Of a DNA stretch of 64,000 nucleotides, positions 10,453 through 19,119 are shown piece by piece. Origin of the DNA: Bacillus sp. THAF10. Lineage in GTDB: Bacteria > Bacillota > Bacilli > Bacillales > Bacillaceae_I. The stretch spans positions 2,336,001 through 2,400,000 of the forward strand of contig NZ_CP045403.1 in the NCBI RefSeq assembly GCF_009363695.1, written 5' to 3'. Below the pieces are notes generated by a model. It was not told where the DNA came from. It saw only the letters and a program-made list of their open reading frames with translations, and made no database searches. A program made the translations under genes and the position numbers. The first letter of the stretch is position 1; each line of letters begins with the position of its first letter.

Positions 10453-11280
10453 TTACTTTACTGCACTACCAAGCATTCCTGAGATAAAGTGACGCTGCAA
10501 GGCAAGAAAGAACACGATAATTGGGATAGTTGCCAATGTCACCCCAGCCATTACCTGACCATAGTCAATTCTTGAAAGTCCAAATAAACTTGATAATGCA
10601 ACAGGCATTGTATACATATCAGTCGTTGCTGTTGCAATTAACGGCCATAGGAAACTGTTCCACTGAAACATGAACAAGAAGATGGCCGTTGCTGCAAGAG
10701 CAGGTTTCATAGAAGGCAACACAATACGGAAGAAGATTTTCCACTCACCAGCTCCATCAATTCTTCCTGCTTCAATAAGGGAGTTTGGAAAGGCCAGCAT
10801 ATTTTGTCTCATCAAAAATATCGCAAAAGGATAAGCGAGATTTGGTAAGATCAACGCTTTGTATGTATTAATCCAGCCAAATGCCACCATCATTTTAAAT
10901 AACGGAACAACTGTTGCATGATATGGCACCATCATAGAAAGTAAAAAGATAATAAAGATGATGTTTCTTCCTTTGAACTCAAACTTTGCGAACGCATAGG
11001 CTGCCAATGTACAAACAATTAAGCTAATAATCGTGTAGGTGCCTGCAACAAACATAGAATTGAACATTACCCTGCCAATCCCGATAGAGTTGTTCAAGTT
11101 GGTGACATTTTCAATCAACTGATTTCCTGGTAATAATTCTGGTGGCTTAGAGAACATTTTTCCACTTGTATTGGTCGCACCTATCACTGCCCAGTAAAAA
11201 GGGAAAAGAGAGACAAGTGCACCAAGTCCTAAACCAATATATAAGAATACTTTGTTTAATGCTTTCGTATTTTTCTTCAT
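10453..11280 (-). CDS. Sugar ABC transporter permease, MalG type
   Basis: This 275-residue inner-membrane permease has six predicted membrane segments. The EAA loop that contacts the ATPase reads EAGRIDGAGEWKIFFRIVLP near residue 188. It overlaps the upstream permease gene by four bases (ATGA), the usual arrangement for a permease pair. No ATP-binding protein is encoded in the operon, so a shared ATPase such as MsmX is expected to energise import. Specificity for alpha- and beta-galactosides is inferred from the enzymes downstream. Confidence 0.94.
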   Translation of the reverse strand: MKKNTKALNKVFLYIGLGLGALVSLFPFYWAVIGATNTSGKMFSKPPELLPGNQLIENVTNLNNSIGIGRVMFNSMFVAGTYTIISLIVCTLAAYAFAKFEFKGRNIIFIIFLLSMMVPYHATVVPLFKMMVAFGWINTYKALILPNLAYPFAIFLMRQNMLAFPNSLIEAGRIDGAGEWKIFFRIVLPSMKPALAATAIFLFMFQWNSFLWPLIATATTDMYTMPVALSSLFGLSRIDYGQVMAGVTLATIPIIVFFLALQRHFISGMLGSAVK

Positions 11281-12128
11281 TTGTCATCCCCCGTCACTTT
11301 AAATTGAATAAAGGAAACGATCGCTATAAGCACAACGATTACATAGGCGATCGTTGATGCATAACCAAAGTCGAAGTAGCGGAAACCAGTTTGATACAAA
11401 TACATCCCTAAAGTTAATGTTGCATCACTTGGTCCACCCTTTGTTAGTACAAAAGGTTCATCAAATAATTGAAGCGTACCGATTGTACATAGAATGGCAG
11501 TAAAGAGAATGACCGGTTTTAATTGTGGAATGGTGATAGAAAAGAATTGTCTAATTTTCCCCGCACCATCCATACTTGCTGCTTCATATATTTCATCGGA
11601 GATATTTTGTAGTGCAGCTAAATAGATGACCATGTTGTATCCAGCCCATCTCCAAGTCATCGCAATGATTAAAGAAGCCTTTGCCCAAAACGGATCTGAT
11701 AACCATGGGATGCTTTTCAGTCCTAAGGCATTAATTAATTGATTGATTACCCCATCATTCATTAGCATAATGGAAAAAATAATCGAATAAGCAACTAATG
11801 AGGTGACAGCTGGCAAGAAAAAGGAAACTCTGAATAATCCTTTTATTTTTAACATTGCCGAGTTTAAAAGTGTTGCCAGAATCAAAGCTAGGAAAAGCAT
11901 AATAGGAACTTGAATAATTAAAATAATGAACGTATTCTTCATTGCTTTCCAAAAGATTTGATCGGTCAGTAAACGTTTATAATTATCCAAACCGTTAAAT
12001 TCCATCGCGCCGCCTGTACTTGTTTGAAAACTTAGTACAAATGAGTGCAGGATGGGATAGAGCATAAATACGGAGAACAAGATAACGGCCGGAGCAATAA
12101 ATAGATAGGGTATATATTTCGTTCTCAT
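11277..12128 (-). CDS. Sugar ABC transporter permease, MalF type
   Basis: The 284-residue protein is the partner permease. It starts RTKYIPYLFIAPAVILF after the methionine, has six membrane segments and carries the EAA loop EAASMDGAGKIRQFFSITIP. The ATG at 12128 has AGTAGG six bases upstream. An ATG two codons earlier lies directly against that site and is less likely. A stem-loop separates this gene from the binding-protein gene. Confidence 0.94.
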   Translation of the reverse strand: MRTKYIPYLFIAPAVILFSVFMLYPILHSFVLSFQTSTGGAMEFNGLDNYKRLLTDQIFWKAMKNTFIILIIQVPIMLFLALILATLLNSAMLKIKGLFRVSFFLPAVTSLVAYSIIFSIMLMNDGVINQLINALGLKSIPWLSDPFWAKASLIIAMTWRWAGYNMVIYLAALQNISDEIYEAASMDGAGKIRQFFSITIPQLKPVILFTAILCTIGTLQLFDEPFVLTKGGPSDATLTLGMYLYQTGFRYFDFGYASTIAYVIVVLIAIVSFIQFKVTGDDK

Positions 12129-12189
12129 AGTCATCCTACTTTCTTTAGGGAGTGGAAACAGATTATACAAATTAGCAGTTAAACAAATG

Positions 12190-12251
12190 TGGCTGACTTA
12201 ACAGCAGTCCCCACTTTACTTTGAAGTGTCTACTAAACTATTAGTCAGCCA
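12190..12251 (-). terminator. Intercistronic stem-loop between binding protein and permeases
   Basis: TGGCTGACTAA and TTAAGTCAGCCA pair around a smaller CACTT/AAGTG hairpin, 14 bases after the binding-protein stop. The run of T after it is weak. It probably protects the 3' end of the binding-protein message or terminates only part of the transcripts, as in malE-malF. Confidence 0.6.
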
Positions 12252-12265
12252 TTTTTCAGGACAGA

Positions 12266-13555
12266 TTAGTGCGAATTAACGTCACGCTGTGTTCGATCAC
12301 TCAAACGTTTTGCAGCTTCTTCAAGTGCCTTCTTAGGATTTTTGCCGTTAAATACATCTGCCTGAGCCTTGATGGATTCGTCAAGCGCAAGAGAGTAATC
12401 TTTTGTATAATAAGCGGTTGGAACATCACTCATCTCATCAGCAAACAGCTTCCAAATATCCTGGCCTCCAAAGAAATCAACTCCACCAGTGAAAACCTCA
12501 GAATCATAGGTGGAAGAAAGAGATGGGAACAGACCGTATTTATCCATTGCCATTAATTGAACATCTTCATTTGTGGAAAAGAACTCCATAAAGTCATAAG
12601 CGAGATCAGCATTTTTGGAGGCTGCAGGAATCATCCAGCTACTTCCTCCTAAGTTGGAAGCACGATTTCCGCCTTCTTCAAAAGCAGGTAGCAAGAATAC
12701 TCCCCAATCACCTTCTGAATCTTTTGCCTGATCCACAATTGTTCCATAATACCAAGCACCAAATGGAATAGTAGCAACCGATCCATCAATAGTGGAGGAT
12801 ACGACCCCATTCCAACCATCAACATCCTTGATAAGCTCTGCATCATCGAATTTCTTTAACATATCCATTGCTTGTACTGCCTTTGGATTCGTCAAATCGA
12901 TGTTTCCTTCCTTATCAAAATAATACGCATCAAGTTGATTTAACATCATGCGAAAAGTTGGATCGTCTTTGAATTTGTCCAAAGGCATTGCGTAAGCTCC
13001 TGTTTCCTCTTTTATTTTCTTCCCTGCTTCTAAGAACTGATCCCACGTTTCAATGGATTCTGCATCCACCCCTGCTTGTTCAAAAAGATCTCTGCGATAG
13101 AACATGCCTCCAGGTCCAGCATCAAAGGAGAATGCATAAACTTTTCCATTTTTTGATGTTAACTCCTGTTTGAACGGAGGAAATAATTCTATATGTTTAT
13201 CAAACCCTTTATCAGAAAGATTCACAAATCCTTCTGGAAATGCTTCCACATAGCCTTGGATACGATCGTCCTCTACTAGGACAATATCAGGAAGGCCAAT
13301 TCCTCCAGCAGCAAGGCCTGTTGATAATTTATCATATACATCCAAGCGGCCAATATCCTCTACCTTTAGTTCAAATCCAGGGTTTTCTTCCTCAAACTTT
13401 TTTGCAGCTTCTTCTAAAGCACCAACATTAACATTCCAAGCCCATGCAGTGATGGTCTTGTCTCCTTTACCAGAAGCATCGTCCCCCCCACTGCAACCAG
13501 CAGCAATCAACACGACAACAAAAAGTGTGATAAATAGCTTTGAAACATTTTTCAT
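12266..13555 (-). CDS. Sugar ABC transporter substrate-binding lipoprotein
   Basis: The 429-residue protein is the extracellular sugar receptor of the importer. Residues 1-20 are a lipoprotein signal and C21 is the lipidated cysteine (LIAAGCSGG). The rest is a family 1 solute-binding protein with aromatic residues at the likely sugar site (AWAWN, GAWYYG). GGGAGG lies seven bases before the ATG. It is the first gene of the operon, behind a strong sigma-A promoter. An oligosaccharide of the raffinose or galacto-oligosaccharide type is the inferred ligand. Confidence 0.93.
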   Translation of the reverse strand: MKNVSKLFITLFVVVLIAAGCSGGDDASGKGDKTITAWAWNVNVGALEEAAKKFEEENPGFELKVEDIGRLDVYDKLSTGLAAGGIGLPDIVLVEDDRIQGYVEAFPEGFVNLSDKGFDKHIELFPPFKQELTSKNGKVYAFSFDAGPGGMFYRRDLFEQAGVDAESIETWDQFLEAGKKIKEETGAYAMPLDKFKDDPTFRMMLNQLDAYYFDKEGNIDLTNPKAVQAMDMLKKFDDAELIKDVDGWNGVVSSTIDGSVATIPFGAWYYGTIVDQAKDSEGDWGVFLLPAFEEGGNRASNLGGSSWMIPAASKNADLAYDFMEFFSTNEDVQLMAMDKYGLFPSLSSTYDSEVFTGGVDFFGGQDIWKLFADEMSDVPTAYYTKDYSLALDESIKAQADVFNGKNPKKALEEAAKRLSDRTQRDVNSH

Positions 13556-13593
13556 TTAATATCCTCCCCTTCTGTTTTCTTTAAAGCACTTCA

Positions 13594-13609
13594 TTGTAAA
13601 CGGATTCAT
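13594..13609 (+). promoter_or_regulatory. cre site (CcpA) in the galactoside operon leader
   Basis: TTGTAAACGGATTCAT fits the cre consensus WTGNAANCGNWNNCWW at every defined base. It lies about 100 bases downstream of the promoter and 39 bases before the first start codon, where CcpA-HPr(Ser-P) could block transcription when glucose is present. Confidence 0.65.
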
Positions 13610-13678
13610 AAATAAGTAAAAATTTTACTAAGTTAGAAATTTGATAATGTCGTAAGCTAAAGAAGGAATTTTCTAAAA

Positions 13679-13690
13679 GTAAACGTTTAC
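13679..13690. promoter_or_regulatory. Palindromic operator of the galactoside operon
   Basis: GTAAACGTTTAC is a perfect 12-bp palindrome with a central CG, typical of LacI/GalR-family operators. It lies about 15 bases after the -10 box, a repressing position. The local LacI-type protein is the natural candidate. The minus-strand context TTGTAAACGTTTACTT also fits cre, so CcpA binding is possible. Confidence 0.7.
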
Positions 13691-13704
13691 AACTCTTGGT
13701 GAAA

Positions 13705-13733
13705 ATTTTAGTAAAAATATTTAATTGTGTCAA
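13705..13733 (-). promoter_or_regulatory. Sigma-A promoter of the galactoside operon
   Basis: On the minus strand TTGACA (13728-13733) and TAAAAT (13705-13710) are separated by exactly 17 bases in very AT-rich DNA. This is a near-consensus vegetative promoter reading into the binding-protein gene. Confidence 0.85.
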
Positions 13734-13777
13734 TAATTTTATTATTTTTTTTACTAAAGTGTAATAGCAATGCAATA

Positions 13778-13812
13778 TAAAAAACCGCATGGACATCATT
13801 CGTCCATGCGGT
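13778..13812 (-). terminator. Terminator overlapping the end of sigF
   Basis: ACCGCATGGAC and GTCCATGCGGT form an 11-bp perfect stem with a six-base loop, followed by TTTTTT. The 5' arm is made of the last sigF codons and the TGA lies in the loop. It should stop spoIIA transcripts before the galactoside operon. Confidence 0.9.
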
Positions 13813-14551
13813 CTTTCATTTGTTGTAAGATTTTCTTTTCCAAGCGGCTTACTTGTACTTGAGATATTCCAAGTCGCTGTGCCACTTCTGTTTGGGTTTG
13901 GTCTTTATAGTAACGCAGATATACGATGAGCTTTTCTCGCTCATCAAGCTCTTCAATGGCTTCTTTTAATGCAATCTTGTCAAACCAGCGATGCTCAGAA
14001 TGATCCGCAATTTGGTCCAACAGCGTGATTGGGTCACCATCATTTTCATACACCGTTTCATGAATGGAAGAAGGCGCTCTTGCAGCTTCTTGGGCAAGCA
14101 CCACTTCCTCTGCTGTTATTTCTAAGAACTCAGCGATTTCATTAACGGTAGGTACCCGTCCATATCGTTTAGAGAGCTCATCCTTTGCTTTGCGGATTTT
14201 GTTAGCAATCTCCTTTAACGACCGGCTCACCTTCACACTTCCATCATCTCGAATGAATCGTTGAATTTCCCCAATGATCATGGGGACTGCATAGGTTGAA
14301 AATTTCACATCATAGGAAAGATCAAACTTATCTACAGATTTTAACAACCCAATACAGCCTATTTGGAACAGATCATCTGGCTCATAACCTCTGTTCATAA
14401 ACCGCTGAACAACAGACCAGACAAGGCGCATATTCTTTTGGACAATCATGTCCCTGGCTTCCTGTTCTCCGTCCTGACTGCGCTGAATCAATTCTTTTAC
14501 TTCATGATCTTTTAAGTATGTTTGTGCTTGGTTTTTAACCTCGACATCCAT
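13796..14551 (-). CDS. sigF: RNA polymerase sigma-F factor (SpoIIAC)
   Basis: Sigma-F is the first forespore-specific sigma factor. The 251-residue protein has region 2 (MRLVWSVVQRFMNRGYEPDDLFQIGCIGLLKSVDKFD), region 3 (VPTVNEIAEFL) and a region 4 helix-turn-helix (TQTEVAQRLGISQVQVSRL). It starts 12 bases after spoIIAB in the spoIIA operon, where SpoIIAB holds it inactive. In B. subtilis spoVAA follows directly; here a 12-kb sugar operon intervenes. Confidence 0.97.
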   Translation of the reverse strand: MDVEVKNQAQTYLKDHEVKELIQRSQDGEQEARDMIVQKNMRLVWSVVQRFMNRGYEPDDLFQIGCIGLLKSVDKFDLSYDVKFSTYAVPMIIGEIQRFIRDDGSVKVSRSLKEIANKIRKAKDELSKRYGRVPTVNEIAEFLEITAEEVVLAQEAARAPSSIHETVYENDGDPITLLDQIADHSEHRWFDKIALKEAIEELDEREKLIVYLRYYKDQTQTEVAQRLGISQVQVSRLEKKILQQMKDRMDE

Positions 14552-14563
14552 AGGCTTGGCTCC

Positions 14564-15004
14564 TTAATTACAAAGCGCTTTGCTCTTAGCTAAATACTTG
14601 GTCATATGGATGGAGGTGCCGGTTTCTTTAGATGAGTGAATTTCTACATGATCCATAAAGTTTTCCATAATGGTAAACCCCATACCAGAACGCTCGAGCT
14701 CAGGCTTAGTAGTATACAATGGCTGTCTAGCTTCCTCCACGTCGTCAATGCCCATACCTTTATCTTTTATGGTGATATGGACTGCACCGTCTTCTAGTTC
14801 AACAGAAATATAAACAAAAGCATTCGGATCATTATCATAGCCGTGAATGATTGCATTGGTTACTGCTTCTGAAACTACTGTTTTAATTTCTGTCAGCTCA
14901 TCCATAGTAGGGTCTAGCTGCATAATGAATGCGGCAACGGTCACCCTTGCAAAAGATTCATTTTGACTAATAGCTGAAAATTTCATATCCATGACATTTT
15001 TCAT
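14564..15004 (-). CDS. spoIIAB: Anti-sigma-F factor and serine kinase SpoIIAB
   Basis: SpoIIAB binds sigma-F and phosphorylates SpoIIAA. It is 146 residues, as in B. subtilis, and nearly identical over [13 protein letters not shown] (N box), the DKGMGI motif and [15 protein letters not shown] (ATP lid and G box of the GHKL fold). The ATG shares one base with the spoIIAA stop (TAATG), so translation is coupled and the partner proteins are made together. Confidence 0.97.
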   Translation of the reverse strand: MKNVMDMKFSAISQNESFARVTVAAFIMQLDPTMDELTEIKTVVSEAVTNAIIHGYDNDPNAFVYISVELEDGAVHITIKDKGMGIDDVEEARQPLYTTKPELERSGMGFTIMENFMDHVEIHSSKETGTSIHMTKYLAKSKALCN

Positions 15005-15354
15005 TACGCCACCCCCAATTTCTCAAGGGCATTTTGTTCACTTTCTTCAAGGCGGATGATTTTGAATAAACCCGACATTTCAAACAGCCTTTTAACAGCT
15101 GGGGAAATGGAACAGACCACCATTTCTCCACCATTACTCTTAATCTGCTTGTAGCGTCCGAGGATCACTCCAAGTCCAGAGCTATCCATAAAGGACAAAT
15201 GCTCGAGATTCAAAAGAATATGAGAAATCTGATGTTTTTCTATAATCGCTGAAGCTTGTTCCCTAAGGTTTTCAGCTGTATGGTGGTCCAATTCTCCTGC
15301 TAAGCGAATGCAAAGAACATTTTGTTTAACTTCTAAATCAACGGCAAGACTCAC
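15004..15354 (-). CDS. spoIIAA: Anti-anti-sigma factor SpoIIAA
   Basis: SpoIIAA is the STAS-domain protein that displaces sigma-F from SpoIIAB once dephosphorylated by SpoIIE. The 116 residues include [14 protein letters not shown] and the phosphorylation site [11 protein letters not shown] with S58. An AGGAGG-like site precedes the ATG. It is the first gene of the spoIIA operon, behind a candidate sigma-H promoter. Confidence 0.97.
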   Translation of the reverse strand: MSLAVDLEVKQNVLCIRLAGELDHHTAENLREQASAIIEKHQISHILLNLEHLSFMDSSGLGVILGRYKQIKSNGGEMVVCSISPAVKRLFEMSGLFKIIRLEESEQNALEKLGVA

Positions 15355-15393
15355 TGTACGTTCCTCCTTGTGGAAACTTTGTTCAGTGAGTCC

Positions 15394-15420
15394 TTTTCGC
15401 TATTTGTTTTCTAAAATCCT
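15394..15420 (-). promoter_or_regulatory. Candidate sigma-H promoter of the spoIIA operon
   Basis: On the minus strand AGGATTT and GCGAAAA are separated by 13 bases, about 40 bases upstream of spoIIAA. AGGAWWT and RnnGAAT are the sigma-H boxes; the -35 is good and the -10 partial. The spoIIA operon is sigma-H dependent in B. subtilis. Confidence 0.55.
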
Positions 15421-15477
15421 GCCTACAGACAAAACTAGTGTTCTTTCGCTAAAATGTGTGATAAAGCTACCTTCTTG

Positions 15478-16641
15478 TTAATCTACCTTTGTAAAATGAC
15501 CCATCGATCGCTTGAACAATTGCCACCAGCTCGCTTCCATACTATCGGAGCCTGCAACTAAGTCACTTTCTGAAACCACCTTGCCACCTTTTTTCAAGAC
15601 AAGCGTCCCAACTTTGTCACCCTTCTTAACTGGTGCTTTTACTTTTTCATCTACTGTAATAACTTTTTCAACATCATCTACATTTTCGCCCTTTTTGGTT
15701 AGAACGGAAATGGGTTCACTAGTCACGGCATCGACTTCTTTTCTTGCACCTTTACTTACTTCCACCTTCTCAACGGCAATGTTTCGCTTGTACATCGGAT
15801 GAGTTTTGTAGTGACTAAATGCATAATCAAGCATATTGGTGATTTGTGCGTTGCGATCTTTAGGAGTCGGCGCACCAAACACAACTGCTATCACGCGCAT
15901 GTTATCTTTTTTTGCTGTGGCCGTTAAGCAGTATTTTGCTTCCTGTGTAAATCCAGTTTTCACACCGTCTACACCAGGGTAAAAACGAACCAATTTATTT
16001 GTATTTACAAGCCAGAATTTTTTTTCTGAATTTTGTCTGAGATAGTCTTCATATTGACCTGTATATTTTGTAATAGCTTCGTATTTCAGTAATTCTTTTG
16101 CCATCACTGCCATATCGTTTGCTGTGCTATAATGGTCCTTCTCTGGTAGGCCTGTTGGGTTTTGGAAAAGTGTGTTATTTAAACCCAATTCCTTCACTTT
16201 GGTATTCATCATTTCTACAAAGGCTTCCTCAGACCCGGCAATTCGTTCTGCCATCGCAACAGATGCATCATTACCGGATGCAATGGCAATTCCGCGTAGC
16301 ATCTCATCTGTTGTCATTTCTTCGCCAGCTTCTAAGAAAATTTGCGAGCCTCCCATGGAGGCAGCGTACTCACTTGTTCTAATTTTTTCATCCCACGTTA
16401 ATTTACCTTCATCAAGAGCTTCCATAATGAGAAGCATCGTCATAATCTTGGTCATACTTGCTGGCGGTAATTTCTCGTGTCCATTTTTCTCATATAACAC
16501 TTGTCCGGTGTCACGCTCAATTAAAATGGCTGATTTTGCATTTTCAGTAAGCTGCACACCTCTTTCTTCCGCCCCTGCAACAGGACTAAATGCGGAAAAA
16601 GTAAAAGCAATTGCTATTATTGCGGTTATAAACTTTTTCAT
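15478..16641 (-). CDS. dacF: D-alanyl-D-alanine carboxypeptidase DacF
   Basis: DacF is a sporulation penicillin-binding protein that trims peptide cross-links in forespore peptidoglycan. The 387 residues start with a signal peptide ending VAGA near residue 24. Active-site motifs are S62-M-T-K65, S122-G-N and K228-T-G, followed by a beta-rich C-terminal domain and a weak amphipathic tail. The ATG at 16641 has GGAGG seven bases upstream; an in-frame ATG six codons earlier is less well placed. It lies upstream of spoIIAA, as in B. subtilis, and a sigma-F type sequence precedes it. Confidence 0.95.
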   Translation of the reverse strand: MKKFITAIIAIAFTFSAFSPVAGAEERGVQLTENAKSAILIERDTGQVLYEKNGHEKLPPASMTKIMTMLLIMEALDEGKLTWDEKIRTSEYAASMGGSQIFLEAGEEMTTDEMLRGIAIASGNDASVAMAERIAGSEEAFVEMMNTKVKELGLNNTLFQNPTGLPEKDHYSTANDMAVMAKELLKYEAITKYTGQYEDYLRQNSEKKFWLVNTNKLVRFYPGVDGVKTGFTQEAKYCLTATAKKDNMRVIAVVFGAPTPKDRNAQITNMLDYAFSHYKTHPMYKRNIAVEKVEVSKGARKEVDAVTSEPISVLTKKGENVDDVEKVITVDEKVKAPVKKGDKVGTLVLKKGGKVVSESDLVAGSDSMEASWWQLFKRSMGHFTKVD

Positions 16642-16672
16642 CCTTAGACCTCCAATCATATTCCATACTTCA

Positions 16673-16701
16673 CATTTTTTCCAAAAAAGTAGGTTTTATA
16701 C
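16673..16701 (-). promoter_or_regulatory. Candidate sigma-F promoter of dacF
   Basis: GTATA and GGAAAAAATG on the minus strand fit the sigma-F boxes GYATA and GGNNANAHTR, with 14 bases between them, one short of the usual spacing. dacF is a sigma-F gene in B. subtilis. Confidence 0.6.
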
Positions 16702-16740
16702 TAAGTTTTGGAAGGAGAGGAAATATTTTTGGCAGATATA

Positions 16741-16776
16741 AAAAAAGCAGCCCTACTTTAAAAGCAGGACTGCCTT
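16741..16776 (-). terminator. Terminator after pdp
   Basis: GCAGTCCTGC and GTAGGGCTGC pair over ten positions with two G-U pairs and a TTTTAAA loop, then TTTTTT. It lies 12 bases after the pdp stop. Confidence 0.88.
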
Positions 16777-16787
16777 GTATGATAAAA

Positions 16788-18092
16788 CTACTCTGAAATT
16801 GTATCGTATACAAGTGGTGGGACTGTTACGTCGCCGTTTACCACTTTAATGCTTTCATATAGGGCTTCTTTCACTTTCTCGATATCTTCTTGATTGCTGT
16901 GGATGGTTGCAAGAGATTCTCCTGCTTCCACTTTGTCACCGATTTTCTTGTTAAGAACGATACCTACTGCAAGATCAATTTCGGATTCTTTTGTCGCACG
17001 ACCAGCTCCAAGTAGCATCGCTGCTGTTCCAACAGAATCTGCGACGATTTCTGATACCACTCCAGCTTCTTTCGCTTCTAACTCAATGACATGCTTCGCT
17101 TGTGGTAATTTTTCCGGGTTGTCCACAACAGAAGCGTCGCCACCTTGTGCTTCAAGGAACGTTTTTAGCGTGTCAATTGCTGCTCCAGAGCGAATAACCT
17201 CCTCGAGCATTTCACGCGCTTCTTCTAAAGTAGAAGCTTTTTCAGCTAAAAGAACCATGTAGCTACCTAGCACTAAGCAAAGCTCTTCTAAATCTTTTGG
17301 TCCTTTACCTCTTAATGTGTCAATCGCTTCTTTAATTTCTAACGCATTACCGATTGCATACCCAAGAGGCTGACTCATATCAGAAATAACTGCCATTGTT
17401 CTACGGCCAACATTGTTTCCGATATCCACCATTGCTTTTGCAAGTTTTTTCGCTTCGTCTAAATCCTTCATGAAGGCACCTGCACCTGTTTTTACATCAA
17501 GCACAATGGCATCTGCACCTGCAGCAATTTTTTTGCTCATAATGGAGCTGGCAATTAGCGGGATACTATTTACCGTAGCTGTCACGTCACGAAGCGCGTA
17601 TAGCTTTTTATCAGCAGGTGTAAGGTTTCCACTTTGCCCGATTACTGCAACTTTATTTTTGTTCACATAATCAATAAATTCTTGGTTATCAATTTCCACG
17701 TGGAAGCCAGGAACAGACTCTAATTTATCAATGGTTCCCCCAGTATGGCCAAGACCACGTCCGCTCATTTTTGCAACCGGTACGCCCACTGCAGCCACTA
17801 GAGGAGCTAGAACAAGTGTCGTTGTATCTCCTACTCCGCCAGTACTGTGCTTATCAACCTTAATTCCTTCGATAGCAGAAAGGTCAATGGTGTCACCAGA
17901 GTTTACCATTGCCATTGTAAGGTCCGCACGCTCTTGGTCGCTCATTCCTTGAAAGTATAGTGCCATAGAAAAAGCACTCATTTGATAGTCAGGGATTGAT
18001 CCGTCAGTAAATCCTGTAACGATATGTTGGATTTCTTCTGTTGTAAGTTCCTTGCCGTCACGCTTCTTTTGAATAAGGTCAACCATTCTCAT
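16788..18092 (-). CDS. pdp: Pyrimidine-nucleoside phosphorylase
   Basis: Pdp splits uridine, deoxyuridine and thymidine with phosphate in nucleoside salvage. The 434-residue protein carries the thymidine phosphorylase signature near residue 110 ([17 protein letters not shown]) and the phosphate-loop motif KHSTGGVGD near residue 81. GAGGTG precedes the ATG by seven bases. It follows punA and deoB on the same strand, a salvage cluster whose products feed pentose phosphates to DeoB. A dispersed repeat sits between punA and pdp. Confidence 0.96.
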   Translation of the reverse strand: MRMVDLIQKKRDGKELTTEEIQHIVTGFTDGSIPDYQMSAFSMALYFQGMSDQERADLTMAMVNSGDTIDLSAIEGIKVDKHSTGGVGDTTTLVLAPLVAAVGVPVAKMSGRGLGHTGGTIDKLESVPGFHVEIDNQEFIDYVNKNKVAVIGQSGNLTPADKKLYALRDVTATVNSIPLIASSIMSKKIAAGADAIVLDVKTGAGAFMKDLDEAKKLAKAMVDIGNNVGRRTMAVISDMSQPLGYAIGNALEIKEAIDTLRGKGPKDLEELCLVLGSYMVLLAEKASTLEEAREMLEEVIRSGAAIDTLKTFLEAQGGDASVVDNPEKLPQAKHVIELEAKEAGVVSEIVADSVGTAAMLLGAGRATKESEIDLAVGIVLNKKIGDKVEAGESLATIHSNQEDIEKVKEALYESIKVVNGDVTVPPLVYDTISE

Positions 18093-18149
18093 TCTGAAAC
18101 ACCTCTGTTTTCTATATTATCACTATTAAACGCTGTAGATTTGCTCAAA

Positions 18150-18252
18150 TGGCTCCGCGTCCTGAGGGGGGATTTATGAGCCTCCTCAGGCTTGGCGCTT
18201 CGATGTCTCTAGTCAATCACTTCATTCCCGAGGGACCTCCGCCTTTGCTACC
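18150..18252. repeat. Dispersed imperfect-palindrome repeat, copy 1
   Basis: This GC-rich block between punA and pdp resembles the block at 56419-56525. Both share a CTCCGCGTCC start, a GGGG tract, GATTT and AGCCTCCTC, and both ends are loosely inverted. I recall similar elements scattered in Bacillaceae intergenic regions, but cannot name this one with certainty. No protein is encoded. Confidence 0.55.
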
Positions 18253-18290
18253 TTCAGCAGCTATAAAATATTTAAAAATAAAAGCGAAAA

Positions 18291-19112
18291 TTACATTCCT
18301 TTAACGATTGTTTTTACGAATTGTAAGAAGTTTGCTTTTACCATTTCTGTTGTTTCTATTACCTCGTCATGCGTTAATGGCTGATCGAGGATTCCTGCTG
18401 CCATGTTGGAAATACAAGAGATTCCTAGCACCTTCATCCCACTGTGGCGTGCAATGATTACTTCTGGAACTGTAGACATTCCTACTGCATCTCCACCAAG
18501 AGTACGAATCATTCTAACCTCGGCTGGTGTTTCATAGGAAGGACCTGTGTTTCCAACATAAACGCCTTCTTGTACTTTTAGGCCGATTTCTTCCGCTACG
18601 TCTTTTGCCAGTTTGCGAAGTTCTTTGCAATATGGCTCAGACATATCAGGGAAACGTGCACCAAGTTCATTGTTGTTTGGTCCGATTAATGGGTTGGTGC
18701 CCATGTTATTAATGTGGTCAGAAAGGATCATTAAATCGCCTGCTTCAAAGCTTTCGTTCACACCACCAGCAGCATTAGTCACGATTAATTTTTCTACACC
18801 AAGCTTCTTCATCACGCGCACAGGGAACGTTACTTTATCCATGGAATAGCCCTCATAGAAATGAAAGCGTCCTTGCATGGCAATAACTGTTTTTCCTTCT
18901 AAGTCCCCAATGACAAGCTGACCTGCATGGCCTTCCACTGTAGACACAGGAAATTCAGGAATTTCTGTGTAAGGAATCACAATTGGGTTTTGAATTTCTT
19001 CTGCCAACACACCTAAACCTGAGCCTAAAATAAGGCCAATTTCAGGCGTGTTGGATAATTTCGCATTTATATAATCAGCAGATTGTTTAATCGCATCTAT
19101 GTTCATGTTCAT
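18291..19112 (-). CDS. punA: Purine-nucleoside phosphorylase I
   Basis: PunA phosphorolyses guanosine and inosine and their deoxy forms. The 273-residue protein has the trimeric PNP features LILGSGLG near residue 28, VEGHAGQLVIG, GRFHFYEGY, VTNAAGGVN and the late SNMAAGILDQPLTHDEV. AAGGGGG lies close before the first ATG and eight bases before the in-frame ATG two codons later, so the protein may begin at 19106. It follows deoB by seven bases. Confidence 0.96.
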   Translation of the reverse strand: MNMNIDAIKQSADYINAKLSNTPEIGLILGSGLGVLAEEIQNPIVIPYTEIPEFPVSTVEGHAGQLVIGDLEGKTVIAMQGRFHFYEGYSMDKVTFPVRVMKKLGVEKLIVTNAAGGVNESFEAGDLMILSDHINNMGTNPLIGPNNNELGARFPDMSEPYCKELRKLAKDVAEEIGLKVQEGVYVGNTGPSYETPAEVRMIRTLGGDAVGMSTVPEVIIARHSGMKVLGISCISNMAAGILDQPLTHDEVIETTEMVKANFLQFVKTIVKGM

Positions 19113-19119
19113 GTCCCCC

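Noticed and set aside
11966..11980. cre or LacI-type operator inside the permease gene (AGTAAACGTTTATAA)
   Set aside because: One key cre base differs and the codons explain the sequence; the promoter-proximal sites at 13594 and 13679 are better.
16172..16741. 189-codon frame antisense to dacF
   Set aside because: dacF has all penicillin-binding motifs; the antisense frame has no domain and no initiation signals.
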